The notes below the pieces were generated by a model. The model was not told where the DNA came from. It saw nothing but the letters and a program-made list of their open reading frames with translations, and searched no databases. DNA of 64,000 nt from Lytechinus variegatus. Lineage: Eukaryota > Echinodermata > Echinoidea > Temnopleuroida > Toxopneustidae. Shown here one piece after another: positions 40,821 to 51,413 of the stretch. Where the stretch lies: assembly GCF_018143015.1 (NCBI RefSeq), contig NC_054740.1, positions 16,234,797 to 16,298,796 on the forward strand, written 5' to 3'. The number at the start of each line of letters is the position of its first letter. Position 1 is the stretch's first letter. The translations under genes were made by a program, and so were the position numbers.

Positions 40821-43800
40821 TTATTTGCTAACGAACTGATTATATTTCGCTGGCATCTGGATTCCTGTTCTGGTGCGCGTAGATTTGGTAGGCCAGTTCG
40901 ATTGGTTCGTTCCGCGACCAGCGCTTGTTGATTGAGTCTGAGAGTTGTTCACGGGTACCTCCTTAGCACGCGATTCGACTGGTTTTGCTGTCACTTCAGC
41001 GTAGGATGGTTGTTGACCCACTGGCTGGAATATAGTAGCATCTTCTGGGCTATCACGTGTTGTTGTTGGGCTCTCTGTCTCAGCCATCTGTGTGTCTGGA
41101 ATGAGAGGTTCAGCGGTTGATCTCAAGAACCTCCGGTTCCTCCTTAACATTCGGCCAGCTTCTGTTTGAACCAAGAATGACCGTGGACCAACTTTCTCCA
41201 TGCAGATTCCTTTGCCCCACTCCAAACCACGATTCTTAGGCTGGATGCGGACCGGTTGTCCAATCTCTAGCTCAGGGAGTGGTGCTGCTGTTTGGTCATA
41301 GTATTTCTTGGCCCTCTGTTTCTTGTGACTGATGTGTTGTGATACACCCCCTATTACTTGTGGTTTAAGGAGTGCTTCTGGTGTTGGTAGTAGAGTGTTG
41401 GTTCGTCGAGCCATCATCTTTTGTGCCGGGCTGGCACCACTATCAGCAGGAGTATTCCTCCAGTCCAATAAAGCCAACTGGATGTCTTCTCCTTGTTTTG
41501 CTGCTTTCTTTAGGAGAGTTTTGGCAATTTTCACTGCTGATTCTGCTTTTCCATTGCTTTGAGCATGCAATGGCGAAGAGGTTATATGCTCAACCTCCCA
41601 GTCGGTAACAAACTGAGCATACTCCTTGGCAACAAACTGGGGTCCATTGTCTGTTATCACCTTGTCTGGACGTCCATATCGTGCGAAATGGCCTTTTGTG
41701 CATGCCACAATGACTGCTGCTCTGGTGTCACCTGTTATCTTGTCGATCTCCCAGTAATCACTGTAGTGGTCAACAGTTATCAGATAGTCCTCGTTGTGAA
41801 GAGTGAAAAGGTCCTGTGACACGATACTCCAAGGCCTGCTCGGAATATCATACGACAACATAGGCTCCTTTTGTTGTTTTGGCTGAAACGCATTGCAGGT
41901 GCTACATTGTGTCACCTTTTCTTTCACCTCTGCCTGCATACCTGGCCAAAAGAGAACATCCCGAGCGCGTCTAACACAGGCGTCGACTCCCAGGTGACTG
42001 CTATGCACTCGATTCAGCATTAGGGCTCTCATGGCTGATGGAACAATAACTTTCATGCCCTTGTATAGAACTCCATTCTGTACCGTTATTTCGTCTCGGT
42101 AATTGTAGTACTCACGTACTACTACAGGAACATCATCTTTGGTCTCCGGCCATCCGTTCATTACTACCGACGTCAGTGTCTGCAGTGCTGGATCTCGGAG
42201 CGTCTCCTTTTGCAGCTGAATAGACGTTGCATCACTGATTCTGACGTATTCAGTCTGATTGATTTGTTCTATCTCCTGATAGATTTTATCTCTGCCTTCA
42301 GTGGTTGGTAAGAACGCTCTGCTCAGCCAATCAGCGATATACATTTCTTTGCCTGGACAGTATATCACATCCAGATGGTAGTTCTGGAGTCTTAGCATCA
42401 TCCTCTGGAGCCGCTTTGGGGCACTATGTATAGCCTTCTTGAAGATTGGTACGAGGGGTTTGTGATCGGTATGCACTGTTACATCTCTTCCCCGTATGAA
42501 TTGGTCAAACTTCTCGCAGCTGTATACTATAGCCAAGCACTCCTTTTCAATTTGGGCATAGTTTTGTTCACTCCTTGTCAAGGATCTAGATGCAAATGAT
42601 ACTGGCTGCCCATTCTGAAGCAAGGTCGCTCCCAGTCCCTTCTCCGAAGCATCACATTGTATGGTGACCTCCTCTTTGACGTCATAGTACTTGAGCACTG
42701 GAGCTTGCGTGAGGAGTTGTTGCACCTCTTTGAGCGTTTCCTCATGTTCCGGTCTCCACTCAAAGTGCACATCCTTGTCAGTCAGACGCCTCAGAGGCTC
42801 TGCCACATGTGATAGTCGAGGCAAGAATCTTGCAAGGTAAGTAACACTACCCAATAGCCTCTGGACACCTTTCTTGTCAGTCGGAGTTGGCATCTCCACA
42901 ACAGCCTGTACCTTCTTTGGATCCGGTTTAAGGCCAGTTGCTGTCAAAAGATGTCCCATGTATGGCACTTCACTCAGTCGTAATCTGAGCTTCTTCTTGT
43001 TCAAGGTTAGCCCGACCTTTCTTGCTCTTGCCAAGAACTTGCGGAGATTCTTGTCGTGGTCTGCTAAGGCTTCCTCCAGATTAGCACCACTGCCATATAC
43101 TAGGAAGTCATCTGCCACAACATCAACACCAGATAAGCCTTCAATGATCTCATGTTGCCTTCTCTGAAACTCTTCCGGTGCTGTACATATGCCAAAGGGC
43201 ATACGAGTCCATCTATAACGACCGAATGGCGTTGCAAATGTCGTCAGTAAACTGCTCCTTTCTGTCAGCTTCACTTGCCAAAAACCGTCCTTCGCATCTA
43301 GCACTGAGAACACCTTGGCCTTGGCAAGCTTTGGTAGGATGTCATCCATCGTGGGCATAAGATAGTGTGGTCTCTTCAGCGCTCTGTTCAGTTCTCTTGG
43401 ATCCAAGCAGATTCTGAGTTTGCCTGGTTTCTTGACCAAAACCGTGTTGCTGACCCAGTCCGTGGGTGCTGAAACCTTCTTCAAAATGCCTCTCTGCTCT
43501 AGCTCATCAAGCTTCTGCTTCAGTTCTCCCTTCAGAGGCACTGCCACCTTTCTAGCTAAGTTCTTGACTGAGGGAATGGATGGATCGATCTCCATGTCGT
43601 AGTCACCTGGCAGGCAACCAAGACCCTCAAAGACATCAGCATAGTCATCAATAATACTGTCCCCCATTACGTTGACCTCATCAGTAACATTGACAGTAAT
43701 CAGTCCCATGTCGATGGATGTCTTGCTGGACAATAGGGGTATGTGTTCGACATCAACTATCTTGAATGTTATATCATGCTGCTTGGTACCATAATGACAA

Positions 43801-44939
43801 GTGTACGTCTTCTCTCCCAGAACTGGAATTATGCTACGATTCAACAGCCTTATTCTGGATTTGCTTGGATCAATGCAAGGTTGTCCTGAATTCTCCAGCT
43901 CACACACTTGTCTGTAGGATAGCACATTGCATGTTGACCCTGTATCTATCAAACATTCCAGTTTTCCTTGTTGATGTTCGTTTATCTTTACATCCAATGG
44001 CAAGGTCAGCTTCTTTCCACCATCGTGAATATTCAATGTCCCTACCTCCTCCACTGTCAGTGCATCTTCATCATCACTGCTGTCCAGCTGATAGACAGAG
44101 GAGGGTTTCATACCTCTCTGCACTTTAGCTTTACATACGTTTTGGAAATGGTTTTGTTTGCTGCACTTTCGACAGGTTTTTCCATATGCTGGACAGCTTT
44201 CACGGCCTTTTCCATGGCTACCACCACAGAATCTGCATCCACTAACCTCGTCTTTTTGTGCAGTGAAATTCTTTCCTGATTTCTTATCCATGTTTCTTGT
44301 CTTGGAGTTGAACTGCTGCTGTCGGCTGCTCGCTTTTCCCTTCTTACGCTGGTTCTGCATGTAATTTACAGTCTCTTCTCCCTTTACAATTCTAAGTTGC
44401 TGCTGGGATAGCTCACTAACTTCCAGGGCTGCGATTGCCTTTTTCAAGGTGCACACAGTATCCTGTTCTCTGAAAAGGCGTGCCTGTGCCTGCTTGTCCT
44501 TGCACCCAAGCACCAACCTGTCCCTGATCATCTCCTCCTCCAGGTCACCAAATTTGCAAGGCTTGATCAGTTGGCGCAGCCGCACAACAAACTGGTCAAC
44601 ACTTTCACTTTGCTGTTGCACGGCACTATGAAAGACATACCGATCGTATAGCACATTCCTTGCTGGAGCAAAATGTTCTGCCAGTTTTTTGACAATGATC
44701 TGTGGTTTCAGTCTCTCTGCATCACTCATCGGTAAGGTTGCCAATCTATCCTTACAATCTTGGCCCATCACTGATCTGAGAGTTGCTACTTGCACGCTAT
44801 CTGGCTTCTTATCTAGCTCTGTCGCTATGCGGTAGTCGTTCCATGACTCCTCAAAGGCCTTCCAATTTGACTCCAAATTGCCCTTGCAGCACATCGGCTG
44901 TGGTACCGGGATGCCTATTTGACAAGACGCCATTTTCAA
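40821..44939 (-). CDS. Gag-pol polyprotein of the Ty3/Gypsy element (1372 codons)
   Basis: One frame encodes the whole polyprotein. Gag occupies about residues 1-230, then two CCHC-like knuckles (CRFCGGSHGKGRESC near 235; CRKCSKQNHFQNVC near 256). Protease has LIDTGSTCNVLS (about 330), reverse transcriptase spans about 470-690 with VVADDFLVYG at 607, and RNase H spans about 755-870. Integrase has an HHCC zinc domain (982-1015) and a catalytic core with TDNGPQF near 1096 and NGKAESAV near 1129, then a basic tail. Fused gag-pol in a single frame is known in some Gypsy clades. The start is the first Met of the frame, about 170 bp after the 5' LTR on the - strand. Confidence 0.9.
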   Translation of the reverse strand: MKMASCQIGIPVPQPMCCKGNLESNWKAFEESWNDYRIATELDKKPDSVQVATLRSVMGQDCKDRLATLPMSDAERLKPQIIVKKLAEHFAPARNVLYDRYVFHSAVQQQSESVDQFVVRLRQLIKPCKFGDLEEEMIRDRLVLGCKDKQAQARLFREQDTVCTLKKAIAALEVSELSQQQLRIVKGEETVNYMQNQRKKGKASSRQQQFNSKTRNMDKKSGKNFTAQKDEVSGCRFCGGSHGKGRESCPAYGKTCRKCSKQNHFQNVCKAKVQRGMKPSSVYQLDSSDDEDALTVEEVGTLNIHDGGKKLTLPLDVKINEHQQGKLECLIDTGSTCNVLSYRQVCELENSGQPCIDPSKSRIRLLNRSIIPVLGEKTYTCHYGTKQHDITFKIVDVEHIPLLSSKTSIDMGLITVNVTDEVNVMGDSIIDDYADVFEGLGCLPGDYDMEIDPSIPSVKNLARKVAVPLKGELKQKLDELEQRGILKKVSAPTDWVSNTVLVKKPGKLRICLDPRELNRALKRPHYLMPTMDDILPKLAKAKVFSVLDAKDGFWQVKLTERSSLLTTFATPFGRYRWTRMPFGICTAPEEFQRRQHEIIEGLSGVDVVADDFLVYGSGANLEEALADHDKNLRKFLARARKVGLTLNKKKLRLRLSEVPYMGHLLTATGLKPDPKKVQAVVEMPTPTDKKGVQRLLGSVTYLARFLPRLSHVAEPLRRLTDKDVHFEWRPEHEETLKEVQQLLTQAPVLKYYDVKEEVTIQCDASEKGLGATLLQNGQPVSFASRSLTRSEQNYAQIEKECLAIVYSCEKFDQFIRGRDVTVHTDHKPLVPIFKKAIHSAPKRLQRMMLRLQNYHLDVIYCPGKEMYIADWLSRAFLPTTEGRDKIYQEIEQINQTEYVRISDATSIQLQKETLRDPALQTLTSVVMNGWPETKDDVPVVVREYYNYRDEITVQNGVLYKGMKVIVPSAMRALMLNRVHSSHLGVDACVRRARDVLFWPGMQAEVKEKVTQCSTCNAFQPKQQKEPMLSYDIPSRPWSIVSQDLFTLHNEDYLITVDHYSDYWEIDKITGDTRAAVIVACTKGHFARYGRPDKVITDNGPQFVAKEYAQFVTDWEVEHITSSPLHAQSNGKAESAVKIAKTLLKKAAKQGEDIQLALLDWRNTPADSGASPAQKMMARRTNTLLPTPEALLKPQVIGGVSQHISHKKQRAKKYYDQTAAPLPELEIGQPVRIQPKNRGLEWGKGICMEKVGPRSFLVQTEAGRMLRRNRRFLRSTAEPLIPDTQMAETESPTTTRDSPEDATIFQPVGQQPSYAEVTAKPVESRAKEVPVNNSQTQSTSAGRGTNQSNWPTKSTRTRTGIQMPAKYNQFVSK

Positions 44940-45105
44940 TAGCTGGGACTGTAGTAAGAAATGACTGAAATCGGCAAAAGTTACTCACGTTTCGAGGCTC
45001 AAAATCAGCATTGCAAAGTGATTTTCCTTCTCCAAGATAGCATTTGAAATGTCCGCACAAGTCTTAATTACGGAAAATTTTCCATGAATCCCACTTCGGA
45101 CACCA

Positions 45106-45245
45106 TGTTGGACTCCGAATAAAGAGATTTCAGACAAGTTCGTAGGTTCAGAGTAGCATGTTATGATTCATGGAAACGTTATCATGACGTGTCGGTATCG
45201 ATACTTGTGATCGGGATATAGGTATATATCTTCAAGTCCCAAACA
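45106..45245 (-). repeat. 5' LTR of the Ty3/Gypsy element
   Basis: 140 bp, direct repeat of 40210-40349. Unusually short for a Gypsy LTR. Confidence 0.85.
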
Positions 45246-45984
45246 CTGGGGATTTATTCAACAATTTCTGACATTTTACTACAATCCCCATTTACCGACG
45301 GCAATGTGTCAGTACGAGCCTTCATGTGTAATCTGGTCCGACAATTCGGCGGACGGGTTTTGTCCAGATTTGTTACTTCTTTTAGATTCTAAATGACATT
45401 ATATTATCTTGGACGAAGGTCCACTATATTCGTTAGACTCTAATCTTTCTATTGATATCATATACAGTTTATAATATTTTGAAAATATACGTTACCGATG
45501 AGTTTTTCCCCGGGTTATTCCTTATTTTTTGACCGATCTGCCGGAGAGGAAAATATGGCAGCCGTCAACGAGTTGTGCTTTTATCAAGGCGTTCCGATTA
45601 AATTTTCGATATCTTGGCCAATCAATGCGAGCGACAAGTTCCGAACGCACGCACATCAATATGTCCAAGCGCAGCGCAAAGCAGCGGCACAAATCGCGTT
45701 AGGTAGCGACTGGTAAATACGTCTGTAATGATGATGACGTCATCCAAGATGGCAACTTACCTTGACCAACGAAAGGATCGAAGATGACGATGTTTCGATC
45801 ATCATTTCAAAAGAACTAGCGGTAACTGAGGTCTAAGGTACGATATTTCTGAATTTTAAACATTTTTTCGTAAATATGGATGTGATTTTTTTTCGTAATA
45901 TGACATTTTATGTACAAAAAAACGATCGGAAAATCGGGTTCCCGCTGTTCGATCTAACGTTACTGCTAAAATACGTTGTCTGTA
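45246..45984. other. Right flank of the LTR insertion, weakly coding-like
   Basis: Begins with the CTGGG duplication. Open stretches continue for about 145 bp after it, and a small frame starts with MAAVNELCFYQGVP at 45555, but no motif is recognised. TGACGTCATC lies near 45735. Confidence 0.25.
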
Positions 45985-46367
45985 CGTCCGGGCCGCGCGT
46001 TTCCGTTTTACACCCTGGCGAAGGCATTTTCCGGAAAAGTAGCCAAAAAGCGACTAGTGAAGAGTCTACGTTTGTCTACATTATCAGCCATGTCAGCTGG
46101 GCGCGCGATGCAAACGTCCGCACAGAAAATAACAACAGAACATGTTCAAATCATAGAGCTCTATGTTCAAAGGCAGCTGTATTCAGATTCAACACGAATG
46201 TTTGCCTTGATTTGCCTTTGCCGAATTGCAGGCAATTTGCACCCGATGGACCTATTACAACGTAGTGGTATAGTTCAGTGGTAATTTGCCCCCTCGCTAT
46301 CATGGAAGAAGATGATATTCTCCGTTGTATGACACTGCATTCTATGAGTTCGTCTTGTTCTTGTTCT

Positions 46368-46498
46368 CAGGGGCGTCGATCCATTTTTCAGATTGGGGGG
46401 CCCGCAAAATCATGAATCAATTTTCCAAAGGCGCTCGATCACACAAACACACACATATGCCTATATATATGTGTACATATATATATACACACACACAC

Positions 46499-46532
<34 letters not shown>

Positions 46533-47016
46533 CTCACCAGCAGATTAATGCGAGCGCGAAGCGCGAGCTGAAAATTTTGATATTTCGATCTGAAAAAAAA
46601 ATTGAGTTTAATGGATGTTTTTAATAAAGAACAAGATATATATATCCAACAAAAGATTATTGCAAATCGAAGTGGGAGTTCTTTTGAGGTTTAGAACTGA
46701 AAACGGGACCATGTTCACCTATTTAATCATGGAAAGTATGGGCTTTTGTTACAAAAATGATGCGAGCGCGAAGCGCGAGCTGAAATTTTTTGATATTCCA
46801 ATCTGAAAAGTGGACATTTTGAGCACGATTTTAGACGAAGAACGAGTTGTGTATCTCAATCTCGCTTGCTGATTTCTGTGTAACATTACAATCTTATTTT
46901 ATTTTTAGCACATGCGGAATTATTGGGGGGGCAAAATGATATGTTTGCCCCGGCCCCCCAATATTTTCATTGGTGGGGCGATCGCCCCATCTGCCCCCCC
47001 ATAATCGACGCCTCTG
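46368..47016. mobile_element. hAT-like MITE with 8 bp duplication, carrying GCGAGCGCGAAGCGCGAGC words
   Basis: 649 bp, ends CAGGGGCGTCGATCC and ATAATCGACGCCTCTG (imperfect inverted repeats), with CTTGTTCT directly on both sides (46360-46367, 47017-47024). Contains two copies of GCGAGCGCGAAGCGCGAGCT (46550, 46762) and a TA/CA microsatellite (46445-46533). This copy shows that the GCTCGCGCTTCGCG repeat is part of a hAT-like family. Confidence 0.75.
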
Positions 47017-47024
47017 CTTGTTCT

Positions 47025-47699
47025 AGCTTCTCCTCTGGACAGCCTTCTTCTCAGTCTTTTTTTTCCTTCTTCTTCTTCTCATTCTTCTTCTTCTTTTCTA
47101 CTTTTTCTTCTGTTTTTTTCTTACCATCATCACTATTATTACGTATTATATTATTTTATTATTATTATTATGTATTATTATTTTTATAATTATCATTATC
47201 ATAATTCGTAGTAGTAGTGTAGTATCGTTGTTAGAATTAGTCGTAGTAGTAGTAGTACGTAGTAGGAGTAGTAGCAGCAACAGTAGTACTCAGTAGTAGT
47301 AATACCGGTGGTAATATTTTAATTCATCGTAACTTAGAATCATCTTGAAACAATTATAGTTCGAAACAACTGGATTCTTTCTACATGCTGTAGATTCTCG
47401 TTCGTTTGGTACTATTGTTGCTATTCTTGTCTCATCATTATTCTGCTTACTAAATTAATTTTGGCTATTTGTGGCTATCGCCCGAATTCTAAGTTTCTCA
47501 CCTCCCTGAGAACACAAACGGCACTGCAAGACATGTTCAGATTTAATTCATATGAAAGCTCTGTGTACATAAATATGAAGTTATATATGTGGCCGTGGGT
47601 AGCCACTGAGATATCATGCGGTTGTGTGTGGGGAAACCACTGATCTCTCCCCTGTGGGGGAAACTCGCCAGTGTCGGACTCTCAATAACCAGCGACGGG
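47025..47699. other. Simple-repeat-rich spacer
   Basis: TTC-rich tract (47055-47115), ATT tract (47135-47185) and GTAGTA-rich tract (47207-47300), then unrecognised DNA. No gene supported. Confidence 0.45.
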
Positions 47700-47883
47700 T
47701 GTAGACTCTTCACTAGTCGCTTTTTAGCTATATTTGCGGAAAATGCCTTCGCCAGGGTGTAACGGAAACGCGCGTCCGGGCCTCCAAGCTTTTCAGTCTA
47801 TGTATTGGTGAGTGAGCCAACGCAGTTCAGCAGAACAACCAAAATACAGAGACTGAAGCTTTTGGTCTAACCAGTTTGTTGAT

Positions 47884-49310
47884 TTGAAAGCGATGCACAA
47901 TGTAAAGAGTGCCATGCGGGAGCAGCAGTATATTAATGGCCACAGCTTTGATGCTGTATACAAACTTAAGGAGGAGACAGACAAAAAAGACAAATTTTTG
48001 GTCTACAAACTAAACAATGCCAATATGAACAATGGGTCTCCTTCATATGTTTTTAAGTCCAGCCGTGCCATGGGAGAAATTGCTATTCAAATCGATAGAG
48101 ATCAGGTCGGGCCATTGCAATACTCATGTTGATGCAAAACATGACCGCGTAAGGAAAATGAAAACGCTCACAATGTAGGTTGAACACCCTGTGTTTAGCA
48201 GGAAAGTTCTGTGTTTGGCAGTGATGGATGCTGAAAGAGAAAATCATGAAAATCTACTCTTGTTTTGGACCACATTAAACCAAATGCTGGCAGAAATAAA
48301 GGGTGAAAGAGAATACATATTCAACCCCAATGGCTTTGTAGTTGATGAAAATGCAGCTAACTGGACCAGCATTGAAGCAGTCTTTGGTCAAGAATCAATT
48401 AGACACAGAACTGTTTCCTGTGAGTTTCATTTCAAACAGAGCATTGTGAAGCACTCTCACAAGGTGACATACAAAGCCAAATTCAAGGCAATAGCCACAT
48501 CCATGTTGGAAGCATGTAGTAAAAGGGACTATGAAAACTATCATGAGGAAATGCAGGCTTTTTCAGCTGAACATGATGGATGTGTCGATGACTGGTTGAA
48601 ATGGTGGCACAAAAGGAGACATCACATCTTCAAAGCTTTTAAAGACCTTGATGCTCCCAATACCAATATTGCTGAAGTCGGCCATGCACAGATGGGAAAT
48701 ACTGCAGACTCACACTTAATTGCTTCTAATCAAAGCTTGCCATCTTGATGTTAGTCATGCCATACGCCAGGAGGCCTTCTTACAAGCAATCTGTGCAGGC
48801 ACTGCCCCCCTTGGGAGATGTGCAAATATGAAAAAGAGGAAAGATTTGTCATATAAAAGACAGATGAACTTTGCAAAGAGGTGTGTACAAGATATTGATA
48901 TACCAAATGAGGGAGAACCCCATGTGCAAAGGAAGGGAAAACATAGACCACCTTCTACAGCAGAAAGAAAGAGGAAGGGGGTAGGTAACCAGGCATCCAA
49001 AGCTAAGCGACCTCAGTCTTATGTACCTGGTACTCTTATTACACCATTGACTCCTGCTGAAGTACAAATGCAGGACAGGGAGAACTTTGTGGTTGTTTTC
49101 AGGTTTGGAAAGGTTTCAAGGTGTTTTGGCTGCAGCCTGCAGTGGTGACATTAAGGCAGGGCATGACCCACCCAATGATCTTGTTTTACGGCGAAGAGAC
49201 TTCAGAACATTCTACAATCCAAAAACCAAAAAGCACCAACGAACATTTGAATACACTTACTATGACTTTGACATTTGGTGTGCAAGACTTAAATTTGCAG
49301 CAACATAAGT
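47884..49310 (+). pseudogene. MULE-type transposase, core and C-terminal part
   Basis: Collinear open pieces on the + strand. 47884-48132 reads NGHSFDAVYKLKEETDKKD onward; the stretch at 48120-48190 reads THVDAKHDRVRKMKTLTM then a stop in place of a residue; 48191-48748 reads VMDAERENHENLLLFWTTLN, VVDENAANWTSIEAVFGQES and CEFHFKQSI; 48720-49148 has a basic tail; 49087-49310 has DLVLRRRDFRTFYNPKTKK. The D...D spacing with CEFHF resembles MULE-type DDE transposases. One in-frame stop and at least three frame changes show that it is inactive here. Alternative: a host gene derived from such a transposase, now a pseudogene. Confidence 0.55.
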
Positions 49311-49319
49311 GGAAGACAT

Positions 49320-50715
49320 AGTCGTGTATGCAGATACACACTTCCAATCATGCCACATAGACAGGTTGCATACCTTTGGCATCCCTGATAAATTGTGCAC
49401 ACATGACTAGGTCATATGTACATGTAAAGGGTTGACACACAACTATATGAATGCCAATGGCATTAGAGGTGAGCTATAAATGAGTGATATTACAGAATCA
49501 TGTTTTACATATCTCATTTAAAGCAGAATGTTGTCCTGATCAATATGACATCACTTTTAAGAAAATCGGTTGGAAAACGGGACAGAGTGCCGGCCAAAAG
49601 TGATTTTGTGGGGCATGGCCTAAAAGTGCTGAGTCTTGAGAATGGAAAAAATCCTCATTTTCTTATTTGACGGGCTATTGAGATGATTCTGGTGTTTATT
49701 TATTTGTTTACCGGAAAACTGTGAAGTACGAGGAGGTGTAGATCGAAGGCGAATGACCACCAACTGGGCCGAGACGCGATATGATGAGTGTCCGCGAAAA
49801 GTTCGGGGGCAATGGTAGATGAGCGATGAACGGCGTGAAGCGCTCAGGTCAAAAAGTTTAAATCACCGCGAAAGTGAAGTCCAAGTATATTGCACAAACC
49901 CCCGGTAGATGAAATTAAATAAACATGTCGCGTTTCTTTATCGCGAAAATCAGCTCATAAAATAATGCGTAACTAAAGGTCCGACATAAAAGTGAAATGT
50001 ATCCGAAATGAATATTCCGTGAATAAATTAATATCCAAAATAAGGCAGTAGAAATAGACCGCGTGGGTAGTACAGAAGTTGACTAACTCCTCAAAACGTG
50101 GCGAGATGCATAAAGTGTACATGACGAGTTCGCAAGGAGAAGTGAAGAAATTACTTCCATGAAATTTAACCACGAGATCGTTCCAAATGATGATTGGTGA
50201 AACCCTACCATGAGAACATAAAATTGGGTATAAAAAATTAACCTGTCTTCATATTTTTGTAAATTATTCTTTTCCAAAAAACAAATTCTGTGTGGACCTA
50301 ACCCCTTTTGCAACTATACTGAAATGGACCTAACTCCTTTTGGAAAAAAAAGTGATTTTTCTTTGCCATTTTAGATCACGTTTTAATGGGAATTAATTCT
50401 TCAAGACAGATGTCTTGAAAAATCAATATTTTTTGTAGTCAAAGCAGAGCATGTCTGTTGTAGACTCAGTCCCCTAGTCACTTTCAATATGGGATAAGTG
50501 ACATTGTCTGTCTGTCAGCAACAAGTTGCTTAAACCTTTGCACCAAAGGTGTAATTGCCAGACGAAGGCACTGGTTCACTGGTCAAGGTGCTTCGGTATG
50601 AGTTTAATAGTTCGAAATGCACGTTCGCATCGGTATGTAGATACAAACATGGTGAGAACAGCGCTGGTCATCTAATAAGAAAGTAGATCGAACAGACAGA
50701 AAAGACTACTAAACT
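49320..50715. other. Intergenic sequence, nothing firm
   Basis: Direct repeat of GGACCTAAC(C/T)CCTTTT at 50295 and 50329, and a small inverted word CAAGACA..TGTCTTG at 50402-50417. The expected right TIR of the MULE was not found by eye. Confidence 0.35.
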
Positions 50716-50721
50716 TGGAAA

Positions 50722-51032
50722 AGACTACGAAATTTTGACTTGAAACTCGAAATTTTGACTTGATTCTCGAAACTTTTACTTAAAACTCGAAATTCTGACT
50801 TGATACTCGAAATTTTGACTTGATCGATACTCTTTTTACTTAAAACTCGAAATTCTGACTTGATACTCGAAATTCTGACTTGATACTCGAAATTTTGACT
50901 TGATACTCGAAATTTTGACTTGATACTCGAAATTTTGACTTGATACTCGAAATTCAGACTTGATACTCGAAATTCAGACTTGATACTCGAAATTTTGACT
51001 TGATACTTGAAATCTTGACTTGATACTCGAAG
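50722..51032. repeat. 20 bp satellite, about 15 units
   Basis: Unit TACTCGAAATTTTGACTTGA in head-to-tail array with a few variants (CTGA or CAGA for TTGA, AAACTCG for TACTCG). The near-whole-codon period creates a repetitive - strand open frame that is not a gene. The array ends 320 bp before the COMMD8 start codon. Confidence 0.85.
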
Positions 51033-51197
51033 AAAAATAACTCTAATTACTTTCACTGTACATAATTCTTATTAAATAATGTATTAATGGTTTTATATGT
51101 TTAATATGGCATTTTGATGTTCATTAACTTGAAGTTGTGAACAAAACAAATCCCTATTTAGATAAATAGCTACGAACATTAACTTGATATCGAATTA

Positions 51198-51240
51198 AGG
51201 AAAAGAAAAGAAAAGAAAGAAAGAGAGAGAGAAAAAAAAA
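51198..51240. repeat. GA/A-rich microsatellite
   Basis: GAAAAGAAAAGAAAGAAAGA followed by GAGAGA and an A run, about 110 bp before the COMMD8 start codon. Confidence 0.6.
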
Positions 51241-51350
51241 CGTGTTCTGTGGAAGCCATTTTTATATACATGGAGGTATATTAGTCCGTGATTGAACCAA
51301 TACCGTAGCTGGCGCTATAGCAAATTAAATCCTGAAACCACGGACGAAAA

Positions 51351-51413
51351 ATGGCGACGCCCACAAAAGATCTTGGTCTCCTTTCGAAATGCCCAACTGC
51401 CGATATGGAAAAG
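51351..51413 (+). CDS. COMMD8: COMMD8 exon 1
   Basis: Start ATG at 51351 in the context GACGAAAAATGG, 21 codons (MATPTKDLGLLSKCPTADME plus K), donor GTAAGG. The N-terminus is short and poorly conserved in the family. Confidence 0.85.

Larger units (their letters stand above)
40210..45245 (-). mobile_element. Ty3/Gypsy LTR retrotransposon, young and apparently whole
   Basis: Bounded by two 140 bp LTRs in direct orientation (TG...CA ends) and a 5 bp target duplication CTGGG (40205-40209, 45246-45250). On the - strand, the primer-binding site TGGTGTCCGAAGTGGG adjoins the 5' LTR and the purine tract AAAAGGAAGGGAGA adjoins the 3' LTR. One long gag-pol frame fills the interior. Gene order protease-RT-RNase H-integrase places it in Ty3/Gypsy; a Mag/SURL-like clade is likely for an echinoderm but unproven. 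The two LTRs look nearly identical by eye, so the insertion is recent. It interrupts MULE-type sequence. The element looks whole; activity is not known. Confidence 0.9.
45985..47785. repeat. Inverted pair of about 95 bp, 1.7 kb apart
   Basis: GCGCGTTTCCGTT..ACACCCTGGCGAAGGCATTTTCC..AAAAAGCGACTAGTGAAGAGTCTAC-like sequence at 45985-46070 returns in reverse complement at 47700-47785. They could be TIRs of a non-autonomous element into which the hAT-like element 46368-47016 later inserted, or paired pieces of the MULE. Confidence 0.5.

Noticed and set aside
41332-44968. Open frames on the + strand opposite the Gypsy element
   Set aside because: Shadows of the long - strand gag-pol frame.
45876-46265. 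129-codon open frame
   Set aside because: It overlaps one arm of the inverted pair and has no motif or splice context.
50709-51056. 115-codon - strand frame with repeated KISSIKSEFRV-like units
   Set aside because: A by-product of the 20 bp satellite; no start context, no non-repetitive part.
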